Below, piece by piece: positions 1-13,312 of a DNA stretch of 64,000 nucleotides. The position numbers and the translations under genes are program-made. The stretch is from the NCBI RefSeq assembly GCF_902498065.1, contig NZ_CABVIR010000003.1, forward strand, positions 1-64,000, given 5' to 3'. The notes under the pieces are model-generated. The model did no database searches and was not told where the DNA came from. It was given only the letters and a program-made list of their open reading frames with translations. Positions within the stretch are counted from its first letter, which is position 1, and every line of letters starts with the position of its first letter. The DNA is from Pseudomonas fluorescens (GTDB lineage Bacteria > Pseudomonadota > Gammaproteobacteria > Pseudomonadales > Pseudomonadaceae).

Positions 1-78
1 TTTTAATTTCTATAACCCCGACTTCTCCACAGCTGGTTAAATTTTGTGCAAAGGGTTCTTTAGGAAGGGCTAAGTCCC

Positions 79-84
79 TATACT
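79..84 (+). promoter_or_regulatory. Candidate -10 element upstream of mnmG
   Basis: TATACT matches the sigma-70 -10 hexamer well and lies 70 bases before the mnmG start. No convincing -35 is seen at the usual distance, so the call rests on the -10 alone. A one-mismatch DnaA box (TTCTCCACA) lies at 23-31. Confidence 0.35.
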
Positions 85-153
85 TGTCGACCAGGTCCAA
101 AAACCTGAGCTCAAACTATTCCTGATTACCTAACTGAAGCAGGCACGAGGTGC

Positions 154-2055
154 GTGGTGGATTTCCCTTCCCGTTTTGAAGTGATCGTCATCGGCGGCGG
201 TCATGCCGGTACCGAGGCAGCACTGGCCTCAGCACGTATGGGTGCTAAAACCCTGTTGCTGACGCATAACGTGGAAACCCTTGGTGCCATGAGTTGCAAC
301 CCGGCCATTGGCGGGATCGGCAAAAGCCACTTGGTGAAAGAAATCGATGCCCTCGGCGGCGCGATGGCCATGGCTACCGATAAAGGCGGAATTCAGTTTC
401 GCGTGTTGAACAGCCGAAAAGGCCCGGCCGTGCGTGCAACTCGCGCTCAGGCAGACCGGGTTTTGTACAAGGCCGCTGTCCGCGAAGCCTTGGAAAACCA
501 GCCGAACCTGTGGATATTTCAACAAGCCGCTGATGACCTGATCGTTGAACAGGAACAAGTGCGCGGTGTTGTCACCCAAATGGGCCTGCGTTTCCTCGCG
601 GATTCCGTGGTGTTGACCACTGGCACCTTCCTGGGTGGACTTATCCACATCGGCATGCAGAATTATTCCGGTGGTCGTGCCGGTGATCCGCCATCGATCG
701 CTCTGGCTCACCGTCTGCGTGAATTGCCATTGCGGGTTGGTCGTCTGAAAACCGGTACGCCGCCGCGAATCGACGGTCGTTCTGTGGATTTCTCGGTGAT
801 GACCGAGCAAGCAGGCGATACACCGATCCCGGTGATGTCGTTCATGGGTTCCAAAGAGCAACACCCGAAACAGGTGAGCTGCTGGATTACCCACACCAAT
901 GCCCGCACCCACGAAATCATTGCCGCGAACCTCGATCGTTCGCCGATGTATTCCGATGCAGGGCAGATCGAAGGCATCGGCCCGCGTTATTGCCCGTCGA
1001 TCGAAGACAAGATCCACCGCTTTGCCGACAAGGAAAGCCATCAGGTCTTCATCGAACCGGAAGGTTTGACCACTCACGAGCTGTACCCGAACGGGATATC
1101 CACATCCTTGCCGTTCGACGTGCAATTGCAGATCGTGCAATCGATCCGCGGCATGGAAAACGCGCACATCGTGCGTCCCGGCTACGCCATCGAGTACGAC
1201 TACTTCGACCCGCGTGACCTGAAGTACAGCCTCGAAACCAAAGTCATCGGCGGTCTGTTTTTCGCCGGTCAAATCAACGGCACTACCGGTTACGAAGAAG
1301 CCGGCGCCCAAGGTTTGCTGGCCGGGGCCAACGCCGCACTGCGTGCTCAGGGCAAAGACGCCTGGTGCCCGCGACGCGACGAGGCGTACATCGGAGTGCT
1401 GGTCGACGACCTGATTACCTTGGGGACTCAGGAACCGTATCGGATGTTCACATCCCGCGCCGAGTACCGCCTGATCCTGCGCGAAGACAACGCGGACCTG
1501 CGCTTGACCGAAAAAGGTCGCGAATTGGGTTTGGTGGATGACGTGCGTTGGGCGGCTTTCTGCAAGAAACGCGAAAGTATCAATCTGGAAGAACAACGCC
1601 TGAAAAGTACCTGGGTCCGCCCGGGCACCGAGCAAGGCGATGCGATTTCTGAAAAGTTCGGCACACCGCTGACCCACGAATACAACTTGCTCAACCTGCT
1701 GAGCCGTCCGGAAATCGACTACGCTGGTCTGATCGCCGTGACCGGCGGCGGCGCGGAAGATCCACAGGTTGCCGAACAGGTCGAAATCAAGACCAAATAC
1801 GCCGGATACATCGATCGTCAGCAGGACGAAATCGCGCGTCTGCGGGCCAGTGAAGATACGAAACTGCCTGTGGATATCGATTACACGAACATTTCCGGTC
1901 TCTCCAAAGAGATCCAGAGCAAGCTCGGTGCGACCCGTCCAGAAACACTGGGCCAGGCGTCACGCATTCCGGGTGTCACGCCAGCAGCGATTTCGCTGTT
2001 GATGATTCATTTGAAAAAACGCGGCGCGGGCCGTCAGTTGGAGCAAAGCGCTTGA
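154..2055 (+). CDS. mnmG: tRNA uridine-5-carboxymethylaminomethyl modification enzyme MnmG (GidA)
   Basis: FAD-dependent subunit that works with MnmE to modify the wobble uridine (cmnm5U) of several tRNAs. At 633 residues it has the family length. The N-terminal dinucleotide-binding motif [10 protein letters not shown] (residues 14-23) and the conserved stretch [19 protein letters not shown] are visible. The GTG start at 154 gives the usual Pseudomonas N-terminus [16 protein letters not shown] and has GAGG a few bases upstream. The stop overlaps the TTG start of rsmG by four bases (TTGA), so translation is probably coupled. A perfect DnaA box lies inside the gene at 641-649. Confidence 0.97.
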   Translation: MVDFPSRFEVIVIGGGHAGTEAALASARMGAKTLLLTHNVETLGAMSCNPAIGGIGKSHLVKEIDALGGAMAMATDKGGIQFRVLNSRKGPAVRATRAQADRVLYKAAVREALENQPNLWIFQQAADDLIVEQEQVRGVVTQMGLRFLADSVVLTTGTFLGGLIHIGMQNYSGGRAGDPPSIALAHRLRELPLRVGRLKTGTPPRIDGRSVDFSVMTEQAGDTPIPVMSFMGSKEQHPKQVSCWITHTNARTHEIIAANLDRSPMYSDAGQIEGIGPRYCPSIEDKIHRFADKESHQVFIEPEGLTTHELYPNGISTSLPFDVQLQIVQSIRGMENAHIVRPGYAIEYDYFDPRDLKYSLETKVIGGLFFAGQINGTTGYEEAGAQGLLAGANAALRAQGKDAWCPRRDEAYIGVLVDDLITLGTQEPYRMFTSRAEYRLILREDNADLRLTEKGRELGLVDDVRWAAFCKKRESINLEEQRLKSTWVRPGTEQGDAISEKFGTPLTHEYNLLNLLSRPEIDYAGLIAVTGGGAEDPQVAEQVEIKTKYAGYIDRQQDEIARLRASEDTKLPVDIDYTNISGLSKEIQSKLGATRPETLGQASRIPGVTPAAISLLMIHLKKRGAGRQLEQSA

Positions 2056-3205
2056 GTTCGTTGGTCACCTCGCAACACGCCGAAGAGTTATCCACAGGTG
2101 CTCGCCAGCTCGGTGTCGCACTGACCGAAACCCAGCATGCGCAGTTGCTGGGTTATCTGGCCCTGTTGATCAAATGGAACAAGGCTTACAACCTGACCGC
2201 CGTGCGCGATCCGGACGAAATGGTCTCGCGTCACCTGCTCGATAGTTTGAGTGTGATGTCGTTCATCGAAAACGGCCGTTGGCTGGACGTTGGCAGCGGT
2301 GGCGGCATGCCGGGCATTCCGTTGGCCATCCTGTTTCCAGATTCCCAAGTGACCTGCCTGGACAGCAATGGCAAGAAAACCCGGTTTCTGACCCAGGTCA
2401 AACTCGAACTCAAACTCGATAACCTGCAAGTTATCCACAGTCGCGTCGAAGCCTTCCAGCCTGTACAGCCTTTCAACGGGATCATTTCCCGGGCGTTCAG
2501 CAGCATGGAGAACTTCAGCAACTGGACGCGTCACCTCGGCGATGCCGATACACGCTGGCTGGCAATGAAGGGCGTTCATCCGGCCGATGAGCTGGTAGCA
2601 TTGCCGGCAGACTTCCACCTCGATAGCGAACACGCCCTGGCCGTACCTGGTTGCCAAGGCCAACGCCATCTGCTGATACTGCGCCGCACGGCATGATTGG
2701 GAACACAAGCAAGAATGGCTAAGGTATTCGCGATAGCGAACCAAAAGGGTGGTGTGGGTAAAACCACCACCTGCATCAACCTCGCAGCTTCCCTGGTTGC
2801 TACCAAGCGCCGGGTGCTGTTGATCGATCTCGATCCACAGGGCAACGCCACCATGGGTAGCGGTGTGGATAAACACGGCCTGGAAAACTCGGTCTACGAC
2901 CTGTTGATCGGCGAATGCGATCTGGCCCAGGCCATGCACTATTCCGAGCACGGTGGTTACCAACTGTTGCCGGCCAACCGTGACCTGACTGCGGCCGAAG
3001 TGGTTCTGCTGGAAATGCAGATGAAGGAAAGCCGCCTGCGCAGTGCGTTGGCGCCCATCCGTGAAAACTACGATTACATTTTGATCGACTGCCCGCCGTC
3101 GCTGTCGATGCTCACACTGAACGCCCTGGTCGCTGCCGATGGGGTGATTATCCCCATGCAGTGCGAGTACTTCGCCCTCGAAGGCTTGAGCGACCTTGTG
3201 GATAA
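641..3205. other. Five perfect DnaA boxes (TTATCCACA) in mnmG, rsmG and parA
   Basis: Exact nine-base matches: 641-649 (+), 2088-2096 (+), 2431-2439 (+), 2864-2872 (-) and 3197-3205 (-). All lie within coding sequence. One-mismatch versions (ATATCCACA) occur at 1096-1104 and on the minus strand at 1870-1878. They could act as DnaA binding or titration sites close to oriC; function is inferred. Confidence 0.7.
2052..2696 (+). CDS. rsmG: 16S rRNA m7G527 methyltransferase RsmG (GidB)
   Basis: S-adenosylmethionine-dependent methyltransferase that makes m7G527 in 16S rRNA. 214 residues, normal for the family. The SAM-binding motif [14 protein letters not shown] lies near residue 77, preceded by the conserved stretch [20 protein letters not shown]. 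The TTG start overlaps the mnmG stop by four bases, as expected for a coupled mnmG-rsmG pair. Two DnaA boxes lie inside. parA starts 18 bases after the stop, so this is one transcription unit with the partition genes. Confidence 0.96.
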   Translation: MSSLVTSQHAEELSTGARQLGVALTETQHAQLLGYLALLIKWNKAYNLTAVRDPDEMVSRHLLDSLSVMSFIENGRWLDVGSGGGMPGIPLAILFPDSQVTCLDSNGKKTRFLTQVKLELKLDNLQVIHSRVEAFQPVQPFNGIISRAFSSMENFSNWTRHLGDADTRWLAMKGVHPADELVALPADFHLDSEHALAVPGCQGQRHLLILRRTA

Positions 3206-3512
3206 CATCAAGCGCATCGCTGAACTGCTGAACCCGAACCTGAAAGTCGAAGGCCTGTTGCGGACGATGTACGACCCGCGCCTGAGCCTGATGAACGACG
3301 TGTCCGCGCAGCTCAAGGAACACTTCGGCGAACAGCTCTACGATACGGTTATCCCGCGTAACATCCGCCTGGCTGAGGCGCCAAGCTATGGCATGCCGGC
3401 GCTGGCCTACGACAAGACTTCGCGGGGCGCCATTGCTTATCTGGCACTCGCCGGCGAGATGGTTCGCCGTCAGCGCAAAAACTCACGCACTGCCGCTGCT
3501 CAGGCAACTTAA
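2715..3512 (+). CDS. parA: Chromosome partitioning ATPase ParA (Soj)
   Basis: Walker-type ATPase that moves the parS-ParB origin complex along the nucleoid. The deviant Walker A box KGGVGKTT is at residues 10-17 and the Walker B stretch ILIDCPPS near 120. The reading frame is open from a TTG at 2697, but the ATG at 2715 gives the usual N-terminus MAKVFAIANQKGG and 265 residues, so it is preferred. The gene is followed after nine bases by parB and preceded by rsmG. Two reverse-strand DnaA boxes (2864, 3197) lie within it. Confidence 0.96.
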   Translation: MAKVFAIANQKGGVGKTTTCINLAASLVATKRRVLLIDLDPQGNATMGSGVDKHGLENSVYDLLIGECDLAQAMHYSEHGGYQLLPANRDLTAAEVVLLEMQMKESRLRSALAPIRENYDYILIDCPPSLSMLTLNALVAADGVIIPMQCEYFALEGLSDLVDNIKRIAELLNPNLKVEGLLRTMYDPRLSLMNDVSAQLKEHFGEQLYDTVIPRNIRLAEAPSYGMPALAYDKTSRGAIAYLALAGEMVRRQRKNSRTAAAQAT

Positions 3513-3521
3513 GGAATCCCC

Positions 3522-4394
3522 ATGGCCGTCAAGAAACGAGGTCTCGGACGTGGACTGGATGCACTGCTGAGCGGTCCGACCGTCAGCTCGCTGGAAGAGC
3601 AGGCTGTACAAGCCGATCAGCGTGAGTTGCAGCATTTGCCCCTGGACCTGATCCAGCGCGGCAAGTACCAGCCACGTCGGGACATGGACCCGCAAGCGCT
3701 GGAAGAACTGGCGCAGTCGATCAAGGCCCAGGGTGTGATGCAGCCGATCGTGGTTCGCCCGATCGGCAGCGGCCGCTTCGAAATCATCGCCGGCGAACGC
3801 CGCTGGCGTGCGAGCCAGCAGGCTGGCCAGGAAACCATCCCGGCGATGGTTCGCGATGTGCCGGATGAAACCGCCATCGCCATGGCGCTGATCGAGAACA
3901 TCCAGCGCGAAGACCTCAATCCGATCGAAGAAGCGGTGGCCCTGCAGCGTTTGCAGCAGGAATTCCAGCTGACTCAGCAACAAGTGGCCGAAGCGGTGGG
4001 CAAATCCCGCGTGACCGTGGCCAACCTGCTACGCTTGATCGCGTTGCCGGAAGTTATCAAAACCATGCTCTCGCACGGTGACCTGGAAATGGGTCATGCG
4101 CGTGCTTTGCTTGGTTTGCCGGAGAATCAACAGGTTGAAGGGGCGCGACATGTTGTCGCACGGGGGCTGACTGTGCGCCAGACTGAAGCACTGGTTCGCC
4201 AGTGGTTGAGTGGTAAACAGGAGCCTGCTGAACCGGTAAAGCCGGACCCGGATATCGCCCGACTTGAGCAGCGCCTGGCTGAGCGCCTAGGCTCTGCGGT
4301 GCAGATCCGACACGGAAAGAAGGGGAAAGGGCAGTTGGTAATTGGTTACAACTCCCTCGATGAGCTTCAAGGTGTGCTTGCCCACATCCGCTGA
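3522..4394 (+). CDS. parB: Chromosome partitioning protein ParB (Spo0J)
   Basis: CTP-dependent DNA clamp that loads at parS and spreads around the origin. 290 residues. The N-terminal MAVKKRGLGRGLDALL is the ParA-interacting peptide. The CTPase domain carries GERRWRAS near residue 90 and ENIQREDLNPIEEA near 126. A helix-turn-helix (QVAEAVGKSRVTVANLLRL) follows near residue 155, and the C-terminal dimer domain ends the protein. AGGAATCCCC precedes the ATG. Probable target sites in this window are the parS-like sequences at 30033 and 42272. Confidence 0.96.
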   Translation: MAVKKRGLGRGLDALLSGPTVSSLEEQAVQADQRELQHLPLDLIQRGKYQPRRDMDPQALEELAQSIKAQGVMQPIVVRPIGSGRFEIIAGERRWRASQQAGQETIPAMVRDVPDETAIAMALIENIQREDLNPIEEAVALQRLQQEFQLTQQQVAEAVGKSRVTVANLLRLIALPEVIKTMLSHGDLEMGHARALLGLPENQQVEGARHVVARGLTVRQTEALVRQWLSGKQEPAEPVKPDPDIARLEQRLAERLGSAVQIRHGKKGKGQLVIGYNSLDELQGVLAHIR

Positions 4395-4439
4395 AACATT
4401 TCCTCATGTAGCGTGCAGTCGGAAATCACTACCTGACAG

Positions 4440-4468
4440 TTGAATAGGGGCAGAACCGCCCCTATACT
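4440..4468 (+). promoter_or_regulatory. Probable sigma-70 promoter of the atp operon with palindromic spacer
   Basis: A -35 like TTGAAT (4440-4445) is separated by 17 bases from TATACT (4463-4468). The spacer contains an 8-bp inverted repeat (ATAGGGGC, 4444-4451, with GCCCCTAT, 4458-4465) that overlaps both hexamers. It is placed correctly to start atpI about 75 bases downstream. The palindrome could be an operator or could end parB transcripts, but no T-run follows it. Confidence 0.6.
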
Positions 4469-4542
4469 CTGCGCGCATTTTGTCGGCACAAATTATGCCA
4501 AGTTATTGAATTCTGGCAGCCGATCATTGGGGAGCAAAAACG

Positions 4543-5836
<1,294 letters not shown>

Positions 5837-5860
5837 GACCAGTCTCGACTAGTCTGATGT

Positions 5861-5882
5861 CCCACTCGGTCAAACGAGTGGG
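5861..5882. promoter_or_regulatory. Intercistronic hairpin between atpB and atpE
   Basis: Perfect 8-bp stem CCCACTCG (5861-5868) and CGAGTGGG (5875-5882) with a six-base loop. No T-run follows, so it is unlikely to be a full terminator. It may shape mRNA processing or raise the relative yield of atpE. The rest of the 133-base gap is AT-richer and ends with GGGAGGA, a strong ribosome binding site for atpE. Confidence 0.6.
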
Positions 5883-5954
5883 GGCCCGAACAGGGCTATG
5901 AAACGATTTGTTTTACCGCTTTAAAATCTAAAAAACCTAAACCATACGACGTAA

Positions 5955-6225
<271 letters not shown>

Positions 6226-6227
<2 letters not shown>

Positions 6228-6249
6228 TCACTCGAACCTTCGAGTGATT
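6226..6249. promoter_or_regulatory. Intercistronic hairpin between atpE and atpF
   Basis: Perfect 11-bp inverted repeat AATCACTCGAA (6226-6236) and TTCGAGTGATT (6239-6249) with a two-base centre, so the RNA stem would open to a four-base loop. It includes the last bases of atpE. No T-run follows. Likely effect: 3' end protection or partial attenuation. Confidence 0.65.
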
Positions 6250-6283
6250 GGTTTGATGTGCAACGAACGAGCGAGGTGTTGGC

Positions 6284-6754
6284 GTGAACATTAATGCAAC
6301 CCTGATTGGCCAGTCCGTTGCGTTCTTCATTTTTGTACTGTTTTGCATGAAGTTCGTGTGGCCTCCGGTCATCGCGGCTTTGCACGAACGTCAGAAGAAG
6401 ATCGCGGATGGACTGGACGCTGCCGCCCGAGCAGCTCGCGACCTGGAGTTGGCCCAAGATAAAGCGGGTCAACAACTGCGCGAAGCTAAGGCTCAGGCAG
6501 CTGAAATCATTGAGCAAGCCAAGAAACGCGGTAACCAGATTGTTGAAGAGGCTGTTGAAAAAGCCCGTATCGACGCTGACCGTGTAAAGGTTCAGGCTCA
6601 GGCCGAGATCGAGCAGGAACTGAACAGTGTCAAAGACGCGCTGCGTGCCCAATTGGGTGCTCTGGCCGTTGGCGGCGCCGAGAAGATCCTGGGTGCCACA
6701 ATCGATCAAAACGCGCACGCGGAGCTGGTAAACAAACTGGCTGCTGAAATTTAA
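6284..6754 (+). CDS. atpF: ATP synthase Fo subunit b
   Basis: Peripheral stalk subunit. 156 residues with one N-terminal membrane helix (about 5-27) followed by a long charged, Ala-rich coiled coil, the family layout. The ATG is preceded by GAGCGAGGTG. It sits 13 bases before atpH, with no hairpin between these two single-level genes. Confidence 0.96.
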   Translation: MNINATLIGQSVAFFIFVLFCMKFVWPPVIAALHERQKKIADGLDAAARAARDLELAQDKAGQQLREAKAQAAEIIEQAKKRGNQIVEEAVEKARIDADRVKVQAQAEIEQELNSVKDALRAQLGALAVGGAEKILGATIDQNAHAELVNKLAAEI

Positions 6755-6766
6755 GCGAGGGCGATC

Positions 6767-7303
6767 ATGGCAGAATTGACCACGTTGGCCCGACCTTACG
6801 CTAAGGCAGCCTTCGAGCACGCCCAGGCCCACCAGCAACTGGCCTCTTGGTCAGCCATGCTCGGCCTGGCTGCAGCAGTGTCGCAAGACGACACCATGCA
6901 GCGCGTGCTCAAGGCCCCGCGACTGACGAGCGCAGACAAGGCCGCCACGTTTATTGACGTGTGCGGCGACAAGTTTGATGTGAAGGCACAGAACTTCATT
7001 AACGTCGTTGCCGAAAACGACCGTCTCCCGCTGTTGCCGGAGATATCCGCTCTGTTCGACCTGTACAAGGCCGAACAAGAGAAGTCGGTAGACGTTGAAG
7101 TGACCAGTGCTTTTGCATTGAACCAAGAACAGCAAGACAAACTCGCCAAGGTTCTCAGTGCACGACTCAACCGGGAAGTGCGCCTGCAAGTCGAGGAAGA
7201 CAAATCCCTTATTGGGGGCATTGTCATCCGCGCCGGCGACCTGGTTATCGATGGCTCGGTTCGCGGCAAACTCGCGAACCTTGCCGAAGCATTGAAATCT
7301 TGA
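6767..7303 (+). CDS. atpH: ATP synthase F1 subunit delta
   Basis: Connects the F1 alpha subunits to the b stalk. 178 residues; the start [19 protein letters not shown] and the C-terminal stretch [23 protein letters not shown] are typical of the OSCP/delta family. GCGAGGGCGATC precedes the ATG. Second last gene before the F1 catalytic subunits. Confidence 0.96.
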   Translation: MAELTTLARPYAKAAFEHAQAHQQLASWSAMLGLAAAVSQDDTMQRVLKAPRLTSADKAATFIDVCGDKFDVKAQNFINVVAENDRLPLLPEISALFDLYKAEQEKSVDVEVTSAFALNQEQQDKLAKVLSARLNREVRLQVEEDKSLIGGIVIRAGDLVIDGSVRGKLANLAEALKS

Positions 7304-7324
7304 GTTTGAAGGGGCAGCAGAGCA

Positions 7325-8869
7325 ATGCAGCAACTCAATCCTTCCGAAATAAGTGAAATTATCAAGGGCCGCATCGACAAGCTCGATGTGACCTCCCAAG
7401 CCCGTAACGAAGGCACTGTCGTCAGCGTATCTGACGGTATCGTGCGGATTCACGGTCTGGCCGACGTTATGTACGGCGAGATGATCGAGTTTCCGGGCGG
7501 CGTCTTCGGTATGGCTCTCAACCTGGAGCAAGACTCCGTAGGTGCCGTAGTTTTGGGCTCCTACCAGTCTCTGGCTGAAGGCATGAGCGCCAAGTGCACC
7601 GGCCGTATCCTCGAAGTTCCGGTTGGTAAGGAACTGCTGGGTCGCGTAGTCGACGCACTGGGTAACCCTGTTGACGGCAAAGGTCCGCTGAACAACACCG
7701 AGACCGATGCGGTCGAGAAAGTTGCTCCAGGCGTGATCTGGCGTAAGTCGGTAGACCAGCCTGTACAGACTGGCTACAAGGCTGTCGATGCCATGATCCC
7801 TGTCGGCCGTGGCCAGCGTGAGCTGATCATCGGTGACCGTCAGATCGGTAAAACCGCTCTGGCGATCGACGCGATCATCAACCAGAAAAACAGCGGTATT
7901 TTCTGCGTCTACGTAGCGATCGGTCAGAAGCAATCGACCATCGCCAACGTGGTTCGCAAGCTGGAAGAAAACGGCGCACTGGCTAACACCATCGTCGTGG
8001 CAGCGAGCGCTTCGGAATCTGCAGCACTGCAATTCCTGGCACCGTACTCCGGTTGCACCATGGGTGAATTCTTCCGCGACCGCGGTGAAGACGCGCTGAT
8101 CGTTTATGACGATCTGTCCAAGCAAGCAGTGGCTTACCGCCAGATTTCCCTGCTGCTGCGCCGTCCACCAGGCCGTGAAGCTTACCCAGGCGACGTGTTC
8201 TATCTCCACTCCCGTCTGCTGGAGCGCGCATCCCGCGTTTCGGAAGAATACGTAGAGAAGTTCACCAACGGCGCAGTGACCGGCAAAACCGGTTCCCTGA
8301 CCGCACTGCCGATCATCGAAACCCAGGCTGGCGACGTTTCCGCGTTCGTTCCGACCAACGTGATTTCCATCACCGACGGTCAGATCTTCCTGGAATCGGC
8401 CATGTTCAACTCCGGGATTCGTCCTGCTGTGAACGCCGGTGTTTCGGTATCCCGTGTGGGTGGTGCCGCTCAGACCAAGATCATCAAGAAGCTCTCCGGT
8501 GGTATTCGTACCGCTCTGGCTCAGTACCGTGAACTGGCGGCATTCGCCCAGTTCGCTTCTGACCTGGACGAAGCGACCCGTAAGCAACTTGAGCATGGTC
8601 AGCGCGTTACCGAGCTGATGAAGCAGAAGCAATACGCACCAATGTCGATCGCTGACATGGCGCTGTCGCTGTATGCCGCTGAGCGTGGGTTCCTGACTGA
8701 CGTTGAAATCGCCAAGATCGGCAGCTTCGAACAAGCGCTGATTGCTTTCTTCAACCGCGATCACGCCGATTTGATGGCGAAGATCAACGTGAAGGGTGAC
8801 TTCAATGACGAAATCGACGCTGGCATGAAAGCCGGTATCGAGAAGTTCAAGGCCACCCAAACCTGGTAA
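7325..8869 (+). CDS. atpA: ATP synthase F1 subunit alpha
   Basis: Non-catalytic nucleotide-binding subunit. 514 residues, family length. Walker A GDRQIGKT is near residue 170 and the alpha/beta signature [21 protein letters not shown] is present near 280. It starts 21 bases after atpH with GGGGCAGCAGAGCA upstream. A stable hairpin follows the stop. Confidence 0.98.
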   Translation: MQQLNPSEISEIIKGRIDKLDVTSQARNEGTVVSVSDGIVRIHGLADVMYGEMIEFPGGVFGMALNLEQDSVGAVVLGSYQSLAEGMSAKCTGRILEVPVGKELLGRVVDALGNPVDGKGPLNNTETDAVEKVAPGVIWRKSVDQPVQTGYKAVDAMIPVGRGQRELIIGDRQIGKTALAIDAIINQKNSGIFCVYVAIGQKQSTIANVVRKLEENGALANTIVVAASASESAALQFLAPYSGCTMGEFFRDRGEDALIVYDDLSKQAVAYRQISLLLRRPPGREAYPGDVFYLHSRLLERASRVSEEYVEKFTNGAVTGKTGSLTALPIIETQAGDVSAFVPTNVISITDGQIFLESAMFNSGIRPAVNAGVSVSRVGGAAQTKIIKKLSGGIRTALAQYRELAAFAQFASDLDEATRKQLEHGQRVTELMKQKQYAPMSIADMALSLYAAERGFLTDVEIAKIGSFEQALIAFFNRDHADLMAKINVKGDFNDEIDAGMKAGIEKFKATQTW

Positions 8870-8875
8870 GCCGCA

Positions 8876-8897
8876 GCGGGAGCCGCAAGGCTCCCGC
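8876..8897. promoter_or_regulatory. Intercistronic GCAA-loop hairpin between atpA and atpG
   Basis: Nine-base perfect stem GCGGGAGCC (8876-8884) and GGCTCCCGC (8889-8897) closed by GCAA, a GNRA tetraloop. It lies directly behind the atpA stop and has no T-run. It matches in design the hairpin behind atpD. Confidence 0.65.
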
Positions 8898-8919
8898 TTG
8901 CTAACCTGATAGGTGTTAC

Positions 8920-9780
8920 ATGGCAGGCGCAAAAGAGATTCGCAGTAAGATTGCGAGCATCAAAAGCACGCAAAAGATTACCAGCGCCATGGAAAAAGTG
9001 GCGGTCAGTAAAATGCGCAAGGCACAAATGCGCATGGCTGCTAGCCGTCCTTACGCGGAGCGCATCCGCCAGGTTATTGGCCATTTGGCCAACGCTAACC
9101 CGGAATATCGCCACCCATTCATGATCGAGCGTGAAATCAAGCGCGTTGGTTATGTCGTGGTGAGCAGTGACCGTGGTCTGTGTGGTGGCTTGAACACCAA
9201 CCTGTTCAAGGCCTTGGTCAAGGACATGGCGAAAAACCGTGAAAACGGCGTCGAGATCGATCTGTGTGTTGTTGGTAGCAAGGGTGCGGCTTTCTTCCGC
9301 AACTTCGGCGGAAACGTCGTAGCAGCTATCAGCCACCTGGGTGAAGAGCCATCGATCAATGATCTGATTGGCAGCGTCAAGGTGATGCTGGATGCCTACC
9401 TCGATGGTCGTATCGACCGTCTGAGCGTTGTGTCCAACAAGTTCATCAACACCATGACGCAACAGCCTACCGTGGAGCAGTTGATTCCACTGGTGGCAAC
9501 CCCGGATCAAGAACTCAAGCACCACTGGGACTATCTCTACGAACCGGACGCCAAAGAGCTGCTTGACGGCTTGATGGTCCGTTACGTGGAGTCGCAGGTC
9601 TACCAGGCGGTGGTCGAGAACAACGCGGCTGAACAAGCTGCGCGGATGATCGCGATGAAGAACGCTACCGACAACGCCGGTGATTTGATCAGCGATTTGC
9701 AGCTGGTCTACAACAAGGCGCGTCAGGCTGCGATCACCCAAGAGATCTCGGAAATCGTCGGCGGCGCTGCCGCGGTTTAA
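8920..9780 (+). CDS. atpG: ATP synthase F1 subunit gamma
   Basis: Central rotor shaft. 286 residues. The N-terminal helix ([20 protein letters not shown]) and the C-terminal helix with [20 protein letters not shown] are the conserved coiled coil; [12 protein letters not shown] is the family signature. Single-copy subunit encoded behind the atpA hairpin. Confidence 0.97.
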   Translation: MAGAKEIRSKIASIKSTQKITSAMEKVAVSKMRKAQMRMAASRPYAERIRQVIGHLANANPEYRHPFMIEREIKRVGYVVVSSDRGLCGGLNTNLFKALVKDMAKNRENGVEIDLCVVGSKGAAFFRNFGGNVVAAISHLGEEPSINDLIGSVKVMLDAYLDGRIDRLSVVSNKFINTMTQQPTVEQLIPLVATPDQELKHHWDYLYEPDAKELLDGLMVRYVESQVYQAVVENNAAEQAARMIAMKNATDNAGDLISDLQLVYNKARQAAITQEISEIVGGAAAV

Positions 9781-11187
<1,407 letters not shown>

Positions 11188-11192
11188 TCCCG

Positions 11193-11210
11193 GCGCCCGG
11201 CAACGGGCGC
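11193..11210. promoter_or_regulatory. Intercistronic GCAA-loop hairpin between atpD and atpC
   Basis: Seven-base perfect stem GCGCCCG (11193-11199) and CGGGCGC (11204-11210) closed by GCAA, the same tetraloop as at 8885-8888. No T-run. Confidence 0.6.
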
Positions 11211-11232
11211 TAATTTAGGTTGAGGCAATCAG

Positions 11233-11658
11233 ATGGCTATGACAGTCCATTGCGATATCGTCAGCGCGGAAGGGGAAATCTTTTCCGGCCTGGTCGAGAT
11301 GGTGATTGCGCACGGTGCACTGGGTGATCTTGGTATCGCCCTGGGTCACGCGCCGTTGATCACTAATCTCAAGCCGGGCCCGATCCGCCTGGTCAAGCAG
11401 GGCGGGGAAGAGGAGGTGTATTACATCTCCGGTGGTTTCCTCGAGGTTCAGCCGAACATGGTCAAGGTTCTTGCCGACACCGTGCAACGAGCTGCCGACC
11501 TGGACGAAGCCTCCGCTCAGGAAGCCGTTAAGGCTGCCGAGAAGGCCTTGCATGAGCGGGGCGCGGAATTCGATTACGGTTCTGCTTCTGCACGTCTGGC
11601 CGAGGCTGCAGCTCAGCTGCGCACCGTCCAGCAGATCCGCAAGAAGTTCGGCCACTAA
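11233..11658 (+). CDS. atpC: ATP synthase F1 subunit epsilon
   Basis: Rotor subunit and inhibitor. 141 residues: N-terminal beta barrel ([15 protein letters not shown] near 37) and C-terminal helical hairpin rich in Ala and Glu. Last gene of the operon, followed after about 30 bases by a strong terminator. Confidence 0.96.
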   Translation: MAMTVHCDIVSAEGEIFSGLVEMVIAHGALGDLGIALGHAPLITNLKPGPIRLVKQGGEEEVYYISGGFLEVQPNMVKVLADTVQRAADLDEASAQEAVKAAEKALHERGAEFDYGSASARLAEAAAQLRTVQQIRKKFGH

Positions 11659-11688
11659 CAGGCCATCACTTGTTGCGCGATTGATTAA

Positions 11689-11716
11689 AAAGGGTAGCCT
11701 CGGCTACCCTTTTTTC
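11689..11716 (+). terminator. Rho-independent terminator of the atp operon
   Basis: The stem AAGGGTAGCC pairs with GGCTACCCTT across a two-base centre and is followed by a run of T. The A-run before it makes it potentially bidirectional. It separates atpC from glmU. Confidence 0.9.
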
Positions 11717-11774
11717 TTTTCCGATTTTCATAACCTGGTCGCAGCCGCTGACCACCCAGGATTGGTAGCCTGTC

Positions 11775-13142
11775 ATGTCTCTTGAAATTGTTATCCTCGC
11801 TGCCGGCCAAGGCACTCGCATGCGTTCGGCACTGCCGAAAGTTCTGCATCCGATTGCCGGCAACTCGATGCTTGGCCATGTTATCCACAGCGCTCGGCAA
11901 CTTGATCCACAGCGCATCCACGTGGTGATCGGCCATGGTGCCGACGCGGTACGTGAGCGACTGGCAGCCGATGATCTGAATTTCGTCCTGCAGGACAAAC
12001 AGTTGGGTACTGGCCACGCGGTTGCTCAAGCAGTGCCATTCATTGAGTCCGACACCGTCCTGATTCTTTACGGTGACGTACCTTTGATCGAAGTCGAGAC
12101 CCTTCAGCGTTTGCTCAAGCAGGTTGCGCCACAGCAATTGGGTTTGCTGACCGTGGAGCTGGACGATCCGACTGGCTATGGCCGCATCGTCCGTAATGCT
12201 GCCGGCAAGGTGACGGCCATCGTCGAACAGAAAGACGCCAACGACGCCGAACGTGCAATCACTGAAGGCAACACCGGTATTCTCGCGCTGCCATTTGCGC
12301 AACTGGGTGACTGGATGAGCCGTCTCTCCAACAACAACGCCCAGGGCGAGTACTACTTGACTGACGTGATTGCCATGGCGGTCAGCGATGGTCTGGTGGT
12401 AGCCACCGAGCAACCTCATGACGCCATGGAAGTGCAGGGCGCCAATGATCGCAAGCAGCTTTCCGAGCTGGAGCGTCATTATCAACTGCGCGCGGGTCGC
12501 CGTTTGATGGCCCAGGGCGTGACACTGCGCGACCCGGCACGTTTCGATGTCCGCGGCGACATCACTGTCGGTCGCGATGTACTGATCGACATCAACGTGA
12601 TTCTTGAAGGCAACGTTGTCATCGAAGATGACGTGGTGATCGGCCCGAATTGCGTGATCAAGGACAGCACCCTGCGAAAAGGCGTGGTGATCAAGGCCAA
12701 CAGCCATATCGAGGGCGCGATCATGGGCGAAGGCAGCGATGCCGGTCCATTTGCGCGTCTGCGTCCCGGCACCGTGCTAGAGGCTCGCGCGCATGTGGGT
12801 AACTTTGTTGAACTGAAAAACGCTCACATGGGCGAAGGCGCCAAGGCCGGTCACTTGACGTATCTGGGCGATGCCGAGATTGGCGCGCGGACCAACATCG
12901 GAGCAGGCACCATCACCTGCAACTATGACGGTGCCAACAAGTGGAAAACCGTGTTGGGTGAAGATGTGTTCATTGGTTCCAACAACTCGTTGGTGGCGCC
13001 TGTGGATATCTCTAGCGGTGCAACCACCGCCGCCGGATCGACCATTACGCAGAATGTGGATAACGCACAATTGGCCGTGGGCCGTGCGCGTCAGAAGAAC
13101 ATCGACGGCTGGAAGCGGCCGGAGAAGATCAAAAAGACGTAA
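11775..13142 (+). CDS. glmU: Bifunctional GlcNAc-1-P uridyltransferase / GlcN-1-P acetyltransferase GlmU
   Basis: Last two steps to UDP-GlcNAc, the precursor of peptidoglycan and LPS. 455 residues. The N-terminal pyrophosphorylase domain has [20 protein letters not shown] (residues 8-27); the C-terminal left-handed beta helix carries hexapeptide repeats (about 255-440) and the conserved [25 protein letters not shown]. Two DnaA boxes lie inside (11881, 13055) and one immediately after the stop (13144). Confidence 0.97.
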   Translation: MSLEIVILAAGQGTRMRSALPKVLHPIAGNSMLGHVIHSARQLDPQRIHVVIGHGADAVRERLAADDLNFVLQDKQLGTGHAVAQAVPFIESDTVLILYGDVPLIEVETLQRLLKQVAPQQLGLLTVELDDPTGYGRIVRNAAGKVTAIVEQKDANDAERAITEGNTGILALPFAQLGDWMSRLSNNNAQGEYYLTDVIAMAVSDGLVVATEQPHDAMEVQGANDRKQLSELERHYQLRAGRRLMAQGVTLRDPARFDVRGDITVGRDVLIDINVILEGNVVIEDDVVIGPNCVIKDSTLRKGVVIKANSHIEGAIMGEGSDAGPFARLRPGTVLEARAHVGNFVELKNAHMGEGAKAGHLTYLGDAEIGARTNIGAGTITCNYDGANKWKTVLGEDVFIGSNNSLVAPVDISSGATTAAGSTITQNVDNAQLAVGRARQKNIDGWKRPEKIKKT

Positions 13143-13158
13143 GTTATCCACAATCCCT

Positions 13159-13236
13159 GTAGGAGCCGGCTTGCTGGCGATCGAGACGACGCGGTGTATC
13201 AGCGGAAACCGCAATCGCCAGCGAGCCGGCTCCTAC
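13159..13236. repeat. REP pair (inverted) between glmU and glmR
   Basis: Two inverted 23-base copies (13159-13181 and 13214-13236) with core GTAGGAGCCGGCTTGCTGGCGAT, 32 bases apart. Typical of Pseudomonas intergenic REP elements. Perfect DnaA boxes flank the pair at 13144 and 13241. Confidence 0.8.
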
Positions 13237-13312
13237 GAGGTTATCCACAGATCTTTTTGTCGCCTCTCGCTTGACGAAGTTTCGCTGATAGGTTTTGATT
13301 GCTTACGTTATC

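Noticed and set aside
229..1677. 482-residue open frame opposite mnmG
   Set aside because: Mirror of a strongly conserved gene in GC-rich codons; no ribosome site and no recognisable protein.
6851..8932. 693-residue open frame opposite atpH and atpA
   Set aside because: Shadow of the conserved ATP synthase genes.
11910..11925. CCACGTGG core in glmU as parS
   Set aside because: About 9 of 16 positions match, too few.
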